From Metellina segmentata (lineage: Eukaryota; Arthropoda; Arachnida; Araneae; Tetragnathidae): 64,000 nucleotides of DNA. Where the stretch lies: contig OX375879.1 in assembly GCA_947359465.1 (NCBI GenBank), forward strand, positions 93,118,078 to 93,182,077. Direction: 5' to 3'. The stretch's first letter is position 1. Every line of letters starts with the position of its first letter. This document shows positions 32,115-43,303 of the stretch, in pieces. The position numbers and the translations under genes were made by a program. The notes beneath the pieces were generated by a model. It did not search any database, was not told the DNA's origin, and worked only from the letters and a program-made list of their open reading frames with translations.

Positions 32115-32952
32115 CTCCAAATATTCCCCTAAATGTTCAATAATATTCAAGTCCGGAGACTGAGGGGGCCAGGCGAGATGTTCAATTTCATCGTCATGCT
32201 CTTCGAACCATTCTTGAACACACCTAGCAGTGTGGATAGGGGCGTTGTCGTCTTGAAAAAGCTATCGCTCTCCAGGGAATACAGTCTGGACAAAAGGATG
32301 GACATGATAACCTAGAATACTTAGATAGTGATTGGATGTGATACTCCCATGCAGAATAACAAGTGGCCCAAGACCACGTCAAGATATCGCACCCCATACC
32401 ATAATGGAGCCACCCCCATGCTTCACAGTTGGCAAGAGGCATTCATAATTAAACGCTTCTCTGGGCGTTCTCCAGACATCAAGGCGTCCGGTCGTCTGAA
32501 ATAGGGGGAATGACGATTCATCTGACCATATTACCTGTTGTCACTGCTCTGCACCATTGGCGTCGCTTGAAAGCATTAGTTGCTGTCACCAAGGGTTTAC
32601 GAATTGTCACTCTGCCATAAATGTTCGCAGCATGTAGTTCCCTTTTGACAATTTTTGTTGAAACGCATTCCTGGAGATGACTTTTCATTTCAGATGTTAA
32701 ATCGGATAACGATTGCTTGTGCTTTCGGGCTACTATGCGCTTCAAGACCCGTCTATCCCTATCAGCAAGCTTTGACTTTCGGCAACTGTTGTGCTTTGAA
32801 GACGTCGTCTTACTCTCTTTCGTGTACGCTGTCATAACGGCTGATACCGTACTCCTTGCAAACCCCAAAAGGTTTGCTGTTTCCGTAACCGATGCTCCAC
32901 CTAAACGCGCTCCAACAATCATTCCTCTTTGGAACTCTGACAGGTCTGACAT
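32115..32952 (-). pseudogene. Tc1-like (DD36E) transposase, nearly full length
   Basis: From MSDLSEFQRGMIVGARLGG (32952) an open frame of 144 codons carries the two helix-turn-helix segments (ASVTETANLLGFARSTVSAV; LTSEMKSHLQE). After a stop the sequence continues with SDESSFPLFQ (first Asp), HGGGSIMVWGAIS, FQDDNAPIHTARCVQEWF (second Asp) and WPPQSPDLNIIEHLGEYLE (Glu). I count 36 residues between Asp and Glu. A few stops and a probable frameshift inactivate it. The C-terminus runs into a TA microsatellite, which has replaced the 3' terminal repeat. No matching repeat was identified at the other side. Confidence 0.87.
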
Positions 32953-33132
32953 TTCAACTTATCACAGACAGTTCGATAGACGCATGCAACGCAGGTGACT
33001 GCTGTTGAGAGACTGATACCTTCCTCTTCACGCCCACTAGGTGGCAGACTTCTGTTGCAGGTGGCGCGGCTGTACTGCAGGTTTGAAGTACGTCAAAATT
33101 TTTCACTGGTGTTCGTATTATTTTGTCCTCCA

Positions 33133-33298
33133 TCTGTGTTTATATATATATGGCCCGTGGAGTTCGTTTGCGAAACAAACCAAATAGGAATACGTAGCAA
33201 TCACCGGGGATTGGCGTGCGTCATCAAGCAGGGGTCACACCTGACCCCCACGAAAACAACTGACACGAGCAACGCCGTGCTGGTCACGCGGTGGCTAG
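33133..33298 (+). mobile_element. Candidate 166-bp Helitron-like element
   Basis: Begins A|TCTGTGTTTATATATATATG and ends CACGCGGTGGCTAG|T with a short CGTG/CACG hairpin before the CTAG. The same 3' end type recurs at 37107-37110. Small size makes this tentative. Confidence 0.5.
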
Positions 33299-33403
33299 TA
33301 GAAAATATGTAGCATGCATGCTTAGGTTTAAGTTGACGTTTGTTATAATTTTTATCATCGTATTGATTTCCCGTCTTTTGACAATGACGAAATATCATGT
33401 CAT

Positions 33404-33590
33404 TAGCAAAAATTATCACATCTTGATGGATGATGTAAAGTCGCGGAAAAAACGAACCACCCCTCTTCATTCGAGCAATTTTAACAATCGAAAAAATTCA
33501 AAGTTAGCGTTTGACAGTCACCCTAACGTCTTCTATAAATTCAAATACATGAAATTTGCATAAGGGGCCGTCTTCATATTAAGTTGTGGA
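33404..33590 (+). repeat. Dispersed repeat, inverted partner at 39070-39240
   Basis: CGGAAAAAACGAACCACC with flanking similarity (AAAAATTATC..TTGATG; GGGGCCGTCTTCATAT) matches the minus strand near 39240-39075. In both copies one frame reads KSxKKRTT..HSS-like residues, so it may be coding remains of an unknown mobile element. Confidence 0.55.
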
Positions 33591-33831
33591 CCAACTTCAT
33601 ATTTAGACACACAATTTCGAATTTATATCAAAATTTAACTTCAGATACCAAATTTCATAACATTAGATCTTACCGTTTCAAAGTTATTAAAACGGAGAGA
33701 AACAGAAAGATTGGAGCTCCCCTAATGTATGAATATCTTGCTGAGTAATATTCCCATAGCGCTGATATTTTGTACCATGTTACTGTTAAACAACACAAAC
33801 AAAATCCACCTAATATTGTATTTTTAAAATA

Positions 33832-35030
33832 CACAGTCCAGTCACATTAATGTGACCACCACCTACTTTCGACGTCAACGTGGAATAACCAATCACAAAA
33901 GACAGGTGGCAGCACATTGCAGTGGAGTGTATATAAAGGATGTCCTAGGGCATCGGAAAACATTTCAATCGTTGGCGTAATGCAGAAACGTAGCGATATA
34001 TCTGACGTCCAAAAGGGCATGATTATTGACTTTCAGGCCAAGGGTGGAAGCATTTCGGAAAAGGTTAATTTTGTGAACTGTTTGCGTGCCGCCGTGGTAA
34101 AAGTATACCGTGCATGGCAAAATGGCACTATCCAAAATCAGCGGCGTGGCACATGTGGTGCACCACGGACTATAGATGAAAGAGACGAACGAAGGCTACG
34201 GAGATGCAATCGGGCGAATGGACGTGCAACTGTTGAGCAACTGACAGCCCAGATGAACCAAGGGGCTACCAAGAGTGTATCCTCAACAACGGTTCAGTGA
34301 ACGTTGCTGCGCATTGGCCTCCGCAGCAGACGCCTGGTTAATGCACCTATGCTGACTGCTGTTCATCGGTGACGAAGGCTGGAATTTGCACGCCAGTACC
34401 GCAACTGGACGTCCACAGAGTGGCGACAGGTGGCTTTTTCCGATTAATCACGTTTTATGCTCCATCGGACAAATGAACGTTGGCGTATACGGCGTGAAAC
34501 GTGTGAAAGCAAACGCCCTGCAACAATTGCCGGAAGGATCTAGGCTGGAGGAGGGAGAATTATGGTTTTGGGAATGTTTTTCTGGCATTCACTGGGTGCA
34601 CTCATCAATGTGGAAGGCACGATGGATCAGCACAAGTACGCATCTGTTCTTGCGGACCATGTCCACCCCTACAGGCGAATTATTTTTCCTCAGAATGATT
34701 GCATATACCAGCAGGACAATGCAAGGTGTCATACAGCTCGCAGTGTATGTGTTTGGGATGAGTTTACCGTACTCCCCTGGCCAGCAAACTCACCGGATTT
34801 AAACCCAATAGAGAATCTGTTGGACCACCTCGTTGTTCGCGTCATGGATCCTCAACCGCGTAATCTAGCGCAGATGGCCACGGCACTGGAGTCGGCATGG
34901 CTCAACATCCCAGTGAACACATTCAGAAACCTAAGTGACTCTCTTCCTGCACGTCTCGCAGTGGTACGCTTTGCCAAAGGTGGTTATTCTGGCTTTTGAC
35001 AGGTGGTCACATTAATGTGACTGGTCTGTG
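33832..35030 (+). mobile_element. Tc1-like (DD36E-type) transposon, both ends present
   Basis: Ends CACAGTCCAGTCACATTAAT and, inverted, CACAGACCAGTCACATTAAT (about 29 bp, one or two differences); TA at 33830-33831 and 35031-35032. 1199 bp, normal length. It is a sister of the truncated copy at 13709. Confidence 0.93.
33980..34999 (+). pseudogene. Tc1-like transposase with several stops
   Basis: Starts MQKRSDISDVQKGMII. The N-terminal DNA-binding domain is open to a TGA at 34298-34300. More stops and frameshifts follow in the middle (near 34370, 34440 and 34545). From 34562 to 34999 it is open again: MVLGMFFWHSLGALINVEGT, IYQQDNARCHTARSV (second Asp), WPANSPDLNPIENLLDHLV (Glu) and the natural end KGGYSGF. 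Only 31 residues separate Asp and Glu, five fewer than in the related element at 32.1 kb, consistent with a small in-frame deletion. The first catalytic region has a stop where the Asp-Glu motif should follow. Confidence 0.9.
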
Positions 35031-35032
35031 TA

Positions 35033-36998
35033 CTTCGATCAATTATTAACCGTGTATTTTGCAATTTTATTTTAATATACAACTGAACAATGGTCAAATA
35101 TACCCGTAACAGAACCATTTAAAAATGAAAAGTAATTCTAAAACTAAAGAGGGAAATATTTGAAAAGTATTACAAAATTACATACTTGGAATCCCAACTG
35201 GGAAAGTTCTTTAAAAAAATTCAACCTTTTTGGAAACATTTGGCTGTGTTTAGTTTTAGACCTTGCTCATAACCTTACTTTTTGTGGATCTAAGGAAATG
35301 ACTAATCTATTCGTATCAGTACTTGACATTTTTATAGAAAATATTTCTCTTATCGTCTATTGTGTTTATTCCTTGTCTTGCGCTTTTACGAAGCGGACCA
35401 ATTACCAATTGGAAGAATACAAGAAGTGAAATAATATTTCCATGGACCATTAACTTCCCTTGAAGTTAAATCTACTAATTATTTGGCAAAAAGAAATTTG
35501 ATGGAACGACAAGGTCTAGTTGAGATTTTGACAAAAAATAATATTTTTACCACCATTTGTACAAGCAAATGTACCAAAGATATACTAAACACACATTGTT
35601 TATAGTGATATTTTTCTGAAAAATATTGCTGGAAAATTTTCTGTTCAGCTCCATCACAGCCCCTCATTATAATTGTATTTCTGATATTATTTTGCGACAA
35701 AATCAAAATGAAGGATTGTTCATAAATTGTTCGTAACCGTTTAAGAGAGTAGTTGATAAGTGACTAGTTGTGAGTTGTGGTACAGCTGAAGTTTCGTGAT
35801 AATCATCATACTAGAAGAGTTGCAACCGTTTAACTGATTTTTGTGTTACACGGAGTATACAAATTAGAGTTTATGTAATTTTATATTGGTGCTAGAAAAA
35901 AAAAACTCTTAGCTCAAGCACAAGATTTTCAGATAATTTTACTGACGTTTTACGAAGACACGGATCGTTTTCATAGATGTGCCTCTTCCAGAAAAGCAGC
36001 TAAGAGCTCTCTGACGATTTAAAGTAGAATATCGTAGATCTGACTTTCGAATTTTACTTCAGTGGTCATTGACAATTCTTTTTGACTAGTTGTCTCTATA
36101 AGGTTACGAGTTTCATTTTCTATACCTTGGAAGTACATGCTTAAAAATCTTTTTGAGGCCTTCTAAGTAGATTTTTCAAACTTCCTTGTAAATTACTTGG
36201 TATATCTTCAATCAGAATGTGAATTAAGGTAAGATTTCCTTGAAGTCAAGAATTACTTCTGAGGAATAGTTATTTGTGATCGTCCCTTTTACTCCTCTTT
36301 TGCTCAATTCTTTGGCGGGTAATTCGAAAAGTTTCGCTTTAACAGTATTTAAAACTTTCAAAACAGTATTTGGTGACAAATATTCAACCATTTCTTGGGA
36401 AATATAAGTTAAAATACAACGATTTTCGTTTGCTTCGAATTTATTACCCAAATGTCAAAAATGGTGACGAAAAATTGTCATAGTCATTCTGAAATTTAAG
36501 CCCTATCTATCAGCTCCGCATACTTCCGCAAGTAATTTTTTGTTTTGCGCACGTCAAATGAGTCAGGCTATAATGCATATGTAATAATTTAGTGGTAAAC
36601 AGTGGTATAATATGTTAAAAGTCTAGTTGAAATTTGAAATCAGTAGTTGTGTAAGACGCTAATTAGCTATAAATTCAAAAGGATCTTGCAAATTAATGAA
36701 ATAGAACCCAAGAAACTAAAGGCACGTAAACATACCTCGATGAACAGAAGTTAATGATAGTATCCACCAAATAGCGCTAAAGAAAATATAGGAGCTATAC
36801 TTTTCAGTTTTCCTCAAAGTACTAATACTCAATCGCCATATTGGTTTTCCAGCCAACGCAGAAAGTTCGACTTTTGACCCTTGTACATCCTGTTAGGAGG
36901 AATTATTTAGAAATATAAAATCGTGGTCTTGCTAAGGTGACATACTACTTTTAAGATACATCTTTTTGACAATCTGCGACACTAAGAAAATTTAATTT
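35033..36998. other. Unassigned AT-rich sequence
   Basis: Frames of 75-89 codons at 35160-35429 (+), 35479-35706 (-) and 36224-36451 (-) have no recognisable domain. No terminal repeats found. Confidence 0.4.
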
Positions 36999-37110
36999 TG
37001 TCTGTCTGTCTGTCTGTCCGTCTGTCTGTCTGTCTGTCTGTATGTTGTGCCCTATCCACCTAGAATCAAAAATGACTCACTGTGCGCCGTGCTGGCCACG
37101 CAATGGCTAG
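36999..37110 (+). mobile_element. Helitron 3' end fragment with (CTGT)n
   Basis: A CTGT microsatellite (36999-37040) followed by TATGTTGTGCCCTATCCACC and ending CACGCAATGGCTAG|T. It is an internally deleted relative of the Helitron that starts 46 bp downstream. Confidence 0.6.
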
Positions 37111-37269
37111 TAGTAAATATAGTAAGTTAATTCTCAAATATCGTTTGCACTTGCATCTATATAAATAAGAATGGAGTGTTTGTTTGTACATTCAATATTT
37201 TCGACCCATTTCAAGTTTTCTATCCGTTTTGGACCCTTCTGATACCGAATCCGTCTTTTTCTCGTTTGG

Positions 37270-37270
<1 letters not shown>

Positions 37271-37300
<30 letters not shown>

Positions 37301-37320
37301 CTGTCTGTCTGTCTGTCTGT
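37271..37320. repeat. (CTGT)n microsatellite
   Basis: About 12 CTGT units with one CCGT variant. Confidence 0.95.
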
Positions 37321-38190
37321 ATGTTGTGCCCTATACACGTCCACGCGGTTTAAGATATTTTCATGAAAATTTGCATACAGTGAGTACTTATCTTCATTTA
37401 GTGAGTGGCATTGGTTGCGAAAGTCTGTCTGTCCGTCTTTCTGTTCTATGCTCGATTTTGTGTTAGGGTGTTTGTGTAGACATCACATGAATTGTATTCC
37501 AGATATTTGATTGCATTGTATTTTATTTTATACATTATCTATTAGTTTAGTGAAGGCAATATTAAACATTTCTTTATTATTATATTTAGTTGAGTTTCAT
37601 GCTAAAACACCTGAGTAAGAGTATACTTAAATCAACCATAATTCGGTAGTTTTGGAAAAATTGGAATGTCTATTGAATATTACGATTACTTCGATTGCTT
37701 TACCAGTACTGCTAAAAAAGTAATTATTCTTCAAAAAATTATTATTTTTATGGAATTTCATCTCTGATACTTCATTTATTTCGAGTCTTATTTTTATTCT
37801 TTGCGCAATGAAAACGATTTAAGAATATTTGGGACAGACGATATTTTTCAATGAAACGAGAATGAACAAGATCTCGCGAGCAGTGATATTTTTTCTGGTT
37901 CTTTCGCTCTGAATTAATTTCACATTTCTAAATTTTGTACACTTTTAGTTGTAAGTTGTGGCAACTGTGAGAGATCAAGAGATAAAATTGAATCACAAAT
38001 TAATATCTTTAGAACAATTTTTGGCGACATCTTTTATTTTGTTTTACTTCGCTGTTTCCTGTTTTAAATATTTATTATTTTAATAAATGTGTTTTCCTTC
38101 TCATCACACGCAACAGCACCACAAGGTATTAAACTTAAAAATGTTAGGTAAGTCAGTATAAATTTTCAGAAAATTTTAAGTATAGTTATG

Positions 38191-38290
38191 CCATTATTTA
38201 AAGAATAATGCCGTTACTTAAAGAATAATGCCGTTTTTTAAAAAATAATGCCGTTATTTAAAGAATAATGCCGTTATTGAAAGAATAATA
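38191..38290. repeat. Five-copy 20-bp minisatellite
   Basis: Unit AAGAATAATGCCGTTATTTA repeated with exact 20-bp spacing and a few substitutions. Confidence 0.9.
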
Positions 38291-38797
38291 ATGTTTATTA
38301 ATCCAAACTGGAACTTTTTCAAACATTAAAAAATTCGTTGTAATAATGACAGGAGAAGATTGCAAAATTTCACAATGTCGCATACCGGAGGCAAGAGTGC
38401 CACAAGTAAAAAAATATTGTTTTGTTGACTATGAGTGCGAGAGCACTCGCCGTAAATCGTAATTTTAATTAATTGAGTTGAACATGAAAATAACTTAAGA
38501 AAGGGAATTCCAAATCTTCCTATAAATCGTCTTTTATAGTAATAACCTTAGTATCACCTTTCGTCATTTTGTAGCTTTGTCATACAGCAATTGTGCGATC
38601 TATGTGAAATGTATTACATGAATGGATATGCATGTGTAGGATTTGCGTCCAAAGTAAGTTGTAGAAAATATAAAGATGGCGAAAGATGTTAAAATAAATT
38701 TTTATTCTACAAAAAACGTAAGTCATTATATATTTTGATTATCTCTTCAATCTAGAGTAAACCAATTCAAACCGAGTAAGGTCGGGTATTTTGCTAG

Positions 38798-39069
38798 TAG
38801 TAAATAAAATAGTTCTCCGATCGTTGAAAAATACGTTTGAAATAATGTTCAAATTTGAAATTCGGGTACCGATAAATACAATTTATCTCGATCTACAAAT
38901 ATTGATCTTCTATATCGAGATGATCTTTGAAATTGATATTAACTTTAGGATTGAATATCTCGGGATATAAAGTTATTAAAGTCATGAAATTTCTTATTTA
39001 GACTAGTTTAACGATGCAAAATCTGATCATCAAAACATGGTGTTTCCATTAGAAATTTCGTCGTTTGTG
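38798..39069. other. Unassigned
   Basis: AT-rich, no features recognised. Confidence 0.35.
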
Positions 39070-39240
39070 CAAAAATTTGATATAAAGACGCCCCTTTGAG
39101 CAATTTGGATCTGAATTTGTAGAGGACGTTATTCTCTATTGAATTATACCTTTGAGAATCTGTTCTAGTGTGAATAGTGCTCGAAATAAAAGAGGTGGTT
39201 CGTTTTTTCCACGACTTCATCATCAATAGAAAAAATTATC
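39070..39240 (-). repeat. Dispersed repeat, partner of 33404-33590
   Basis: Minus strand carries GTGGAAAAAACGAACCACC and AAGGGGCGTCTTTATATC. Just to the right, 39270-39390 ends in GGAGGGTTAA and resembles one end of the TTAA-type MITE at 27623. Confidence 0.5.
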
Positions 39241-39637
39241 AATCGTTATGAACGAAATGTCTTGTCATTTGAAAGAGGACCAGATTTTAAAAAAATCGGC
39301 AATATCCTAATGATGAGATATCTCTCCATTTGCAAAATTGGTCTGATCTTAATGGATACGATTTCTCTTCGGAATCATTTGGAGGGTTAAGACTTATGTG
39401 GCATGCAATAATAATATTTAAGAATACTAGTGATTGTTGATGCACCTAAGTAGATTCCTGAACGGTTGCTTGAGAACTATTGTTGGCTCCGGATAAACTG
39501 TTTTCTGAAGTACCCAAAAGAATCCTCACAATAGTGACTGACGAGATTATAGACGTAAGAGAATTTGGATTGTACGCTGCAATCCAGAGAAATCTAAGTA
39601 GCAGGCAAGATAGAAATCGAAAAATTCTTCTCGGAAC

Positions 39638-39903
39638 TTTTTTTTTTAATGGCGGGCACATTTGACCTAAGTCATTGGCCACTACAAGGCCGGAAGTGAT
39701 GGCCACTTGTGAAGGAGCACCCAGTGGGAGGACCATCATTGCCCCTAACAATTTATACTTCGTAATTTTGAACCATGTTCAGATGACGAAGCAACACCTG
39801 AGCTGGTTTACGCTTACAAACATCCATGCCCGAACCCAGATTCGAACCGGTGGACCTTCCGATCTAGAGGCTAACACCTTAACCACTATACCGGTTGGTC
39901 GGC
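39638..39903 (-). mobile_element. Composite SINE: type I head and body piece joined to type II body, with A-tail
   Basis: On the minus strand: head GCCGACCAACCGG and B box, then CAGCTCAGGTGTTGCTTCG and AACATGGTTCAAAATTACGA (type I body), then TTGTTAGGGGCAATGATGG and CCGGCCTTGTAGTGGCC (type II body), ending in about ten A. Flanks TTCTCGGAACT (39627-39637) and TTCTCTCGGAACT (39904-39916) form a target duplication with a 2-bp difference. It links the two SINE types. Confidence 0.85.
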
Positions 39904-39919
39904 TTCTCTCGGAACTCAA

Positions 39920-41932
39920 GAAGATATAATAAATTCCTAATACTATTTAACCACTGAGTTTATTTGTTGGATGAAAGCTGTATTCACAATTCCTCCGATT
40001 TCCTGTCATGGGATGATATCTATAATCCTTAACGAATAGCGCGTAACTACAACTTTAAAAAGCATATATACTTACCTTGCCACACTAAAATGGGAACATA
40101 TTATATAAAGACTCGCAGAATGCTGTGGAGAACTTAACAGAGATGGGTACATAACAATCCCTTCTCGTCATACGAGAATTCATGCTCGAAATGGACACCA
40201 AATTCAACTACAGAAATCTCTCATATAATAAGCATATTACACGGATGAATGATAGGGGAATGGTTGAAACTAAGAAGTCAAGCCATCTGTCAGTTGCAGA
40301 TCTATCCCTTCAAGATACCTGGCCGTCGCCAATTGCCCCGTGTGTTGCTCAAGTGCAACGTGAATTCAGCTACCTATTTACCTATTCACTGCAGGTCCTG
40401 GATTGCTGCATTAAATACAGGAAAGTTTGAATTAAAATTTCACCTCAAGGTGTATTCTCGAAGAAACTATCATTGACGTGTATTAGTCCTGCTAGGTCAT
40501 CCTAAGGCAATCCCACGGCATGCGGCCATTTATACAGAAATTGGGCTGTTTGGTATACATATTTAACAATAATTGAACTTTCTGGAATGTTCAACGAGAG
40601 TCAGATTGAAAATAATTGTATTTTTTTATAACTATCACACTGCCCTTGTGAAAATTCCTCCGTATGATTTCGGCAATGTAGTGCGTGAGAGTGCGTAAAC
40701 GTCAGAATTCTAAAACTTCAATGGCCGGTCTCTTCATTAAGGTATTTTTAATTTCGAAAAAATGAAGACATTTTCAAAGAAAGAAAAGTGGACTACATTT
40801 TTTTGCCAACCTATTGCCAAGATGCTGGCGAAATGTGCAACCCTTAAACACCAAAGCCACCACCACATACTCGAAAATATTTCACCCTCACCAGGCCTTT
40901 CAAAAGAGACACAAGTTATACAAGATCATTTCCAATAATTTCTAAAGTTGATGCTGCTAATAATGTGAAAAATTCTGGTTTCGATATCAGTACATTGATA
41001 GCCGAAATTTTAAGCAAGAGATGGCGCCACGAAAATTTAGAGGTAGAAGATTTTTGCTCGTTAATTTTGTTTGATAATCAGATTCGTTTTATGAGCATCC
41101 TTAATGCGTTCTAGAAAGCGTGTGGGCGAGGATTACAAAATTATGAGGAGTTATGAGGTGCATGAACAATGTTTTTCTTGTTACCATTAATTTCCATCTA
41201 CGCATGAACAATTAGTAGGCTTGATTTGTGATTCGTATCATAACGTCATTCTTTGTAAGATAACTCAGCACATTTGTTCTTAATCCCTCTTCTGAGAACG
41301 CATCAACTGAAGTGACTCAGCCCGAAACAGTACCTAAACACAAAGGAAATTTTTCAGAAAATTTGTATTGATTTAAGTATTAAGTATAGTTAGATTGTTT
41401 ATTCTTGTGTGGCCTCGTTAGCCCGTTGTTGAATCGAAACTTTGGAATACTTTTCTCTATCACGACACAACTGGCATCCCAAAATCAGAATTTCAAACAA
41501 ACTGCGATGACAAAATGTATGTCGAATCGCATTACCAGTCTTTCGTCGCATCTCTAAAATTTGAGGATCCTCAACAAAACATATAAAAGTAAAAACCACA
41601 TATAAACTCAAAACTTTAACGTTGTTTAAGAAGTATATCAAGGGTTGACGAAGCGCTGGAGACGACTGAATCCTTGTCTAAAAACTCTCTCTCAGACGGC
41701 CCAAATCTGAACTAACTCCGGACTCAGTACCCGTTTACATAACGGGCCAGTCATGAAATTAAAAAGGTTCCAAGCACCAGTGTGTGTCGAAACTTTCAAA
41801 CCTCCAAAAAAATTAAGACTAGGAAGAATACAATGACAAAGAAACAAATAAAAAAACTTAGTGTCAGTTTCGCTTTTAACGTCTTTGATTTTCAGGAGAT
41901 AATCGCTCGGTCGAACCTAGGAGCTTGGTCGA
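39920..41932. other. Mostly unassigned, with one SINE fragment
   Basis: A SINE tail relic (GGCCGTCGCCAATTGCCC..GTGCAACGTGAAT) lies at 40320-40385 (+). Frames near 41399-41641 (-) show no domain. Confidence 0.4.
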
Positions 41933-42120
41933 ACAACACCTGAGCTGGCATCCAACTCTCTAAACTTCCATATCACGCCAATGCAAGGACATTATGAGAC
42001 CCGGACATAATAAACGTGCACCAGCCCCAACGTGTACGACGGTCTTTTGTCAGATTCGAGTTTCTAACTTGCAACAATCCGGTTGAAAATCCAAGACTCT
42101 ACCAACTGTGCGACTGTGGA
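41933..42120 (-). mobile_element. Older SINE branch copy, head end
   Basis: Minus-strand tRNA-like head with CGCACAGTTGGTAGAGTC and body sharing GCCAGCTCAGGTGTT. Its body is interrupted or truncated after about 190 bp. Confidence 0.65.
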
Positions 42121-42132
42121 CCCATTATAGAG

Positions 42133-42365
42133 GTAGAGTGAAACGTCACCTGGAGTAACGCAACGAGCTATTGGCGACGGTCCGAGATCAATCCCAAAGT
42201 GAGAAGTTCCGAGAACAACAACTCATAATCTTAAACCACGCTCAGATGACGAGATCAACACCTGAGCTTGCATCCTACTCCTCTAACTTCCATACCACGC
42301 CATTGTGAGTTTCGAACTCGCACCCCCCAGCTGCGAACTGTCACTTTTCCAACTGGGCTACCGAA
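42133..42365 (-). mobile_element. Second older SINE copy, adjacent
   Basis: Minus strand: head with AGCCCAGTTGGAAAAGTGAC and B-box-like CGAGTTCGAAAC, body with CAAGCTCAGGTGTTGATCTC, then GATCTCGGACCGTCGCCAAT. Head-to-tail with the copy at 41933. Confidence 0.65.
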
Positions 42366-43303
42366 GGCCTTCCATTATTAAGGAGTTATTTCAGTTTTCG
42401 GTTGAAACGGTAACTGTAACTGCAATTACCAGTAGTTTCCAAAGAACTTTTCTTTCCCAAATAAGCTCTTTAGATTTATACGCTTCTGTATGGTTAGTAT
42501 CACTTGAAATTCCTTCCGTTCTCCGATAAAGTTTACGCGTTTAGCACTTTTCCAATTTACTTAATTGAGTACCTTTCCACGTTGCCCAGAGCGACTTTTA
42601 TACCCCAACGATGAGAAATAACAAAACCGTATCGCTCAATTAGAGTAATGATGACACCAATTTATAGCAGCCAATATACTCCATCAGGGCATGTTAGCGA
42701 TGAGAAACCTTAATAAAGGACCAGCGGCATTGTTGTCGTTAACTACGAAGTTTTTTACTAGAGTTCTTTCGCGCACTATATATAACGTCCCTTAAAAAAT
42801 AATTAAGAGCTCAAGGGAAGTGAAGATCCTAAGTTATTATGACGCGCGCGCGCGCGAAAGGTACAAAATTCCTGAAAACCTTTTCGTTTGAAATCTCTGG
42901 AGAGAATGTAATTTACCAAGTCAAAATTTTCATTTTATAACGTTTCTTCCATTAATCGTACCTCAAAATTACATCGAAATGAATTTTAAATTAACTGTCA
43001 TTTTATTTTTTTTTCAGCGACGGGTATAATTTAATTAACGCACAACCGGATCGCAAGCGTCTTTTCTTTTCTCCACAAACCTCGATCGTTTATTGCATGA
43101 ACATTTTTTGATTAAAAATTGTCACGAGTATGCAGTGTCGGTTTCTATTTAACCGCACCACATTCAAAAACAGATTCATTTTAACTTTACTCTAAAGTCA
43201 CCCAGGTTAGAATAGCTAGCATGCAATGAGATTTGTTGAGGTCAACTGTCGAACCCCGAGAGAACGGACCAGAGATAATTCGAAGTATTTTTACTGTCTA
43301 ATA
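42366..43303. other. Unassigned, with (CG)n tract
   Basis: A CGCGCGCGCGCGCG tract at 42843-42856 stands out in AT-rich sequence. No gene recognised. Confidence 0.5.

Larger units (their letters stand above)
37156..38797 (+). mobile_element. Non-autonomous Helitron, 1.64 kb
   Basis: Starts A|TCTATATAAATAAGAATGG and ends GTCGGGTATTTTGCTAG|T. The region before CTAG is an eroded version of the hairpin ACCCGAGCAAAGCCGGGT seen intact (minus strand) at 44798. Inside are a CTGT microsatellite (37271-37320), GTGCCCTATACACGTCCACG and a five-copy 20-bp minisatellite (38191-38290). No Rep/helicase coding region. Confidence 0.72.
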
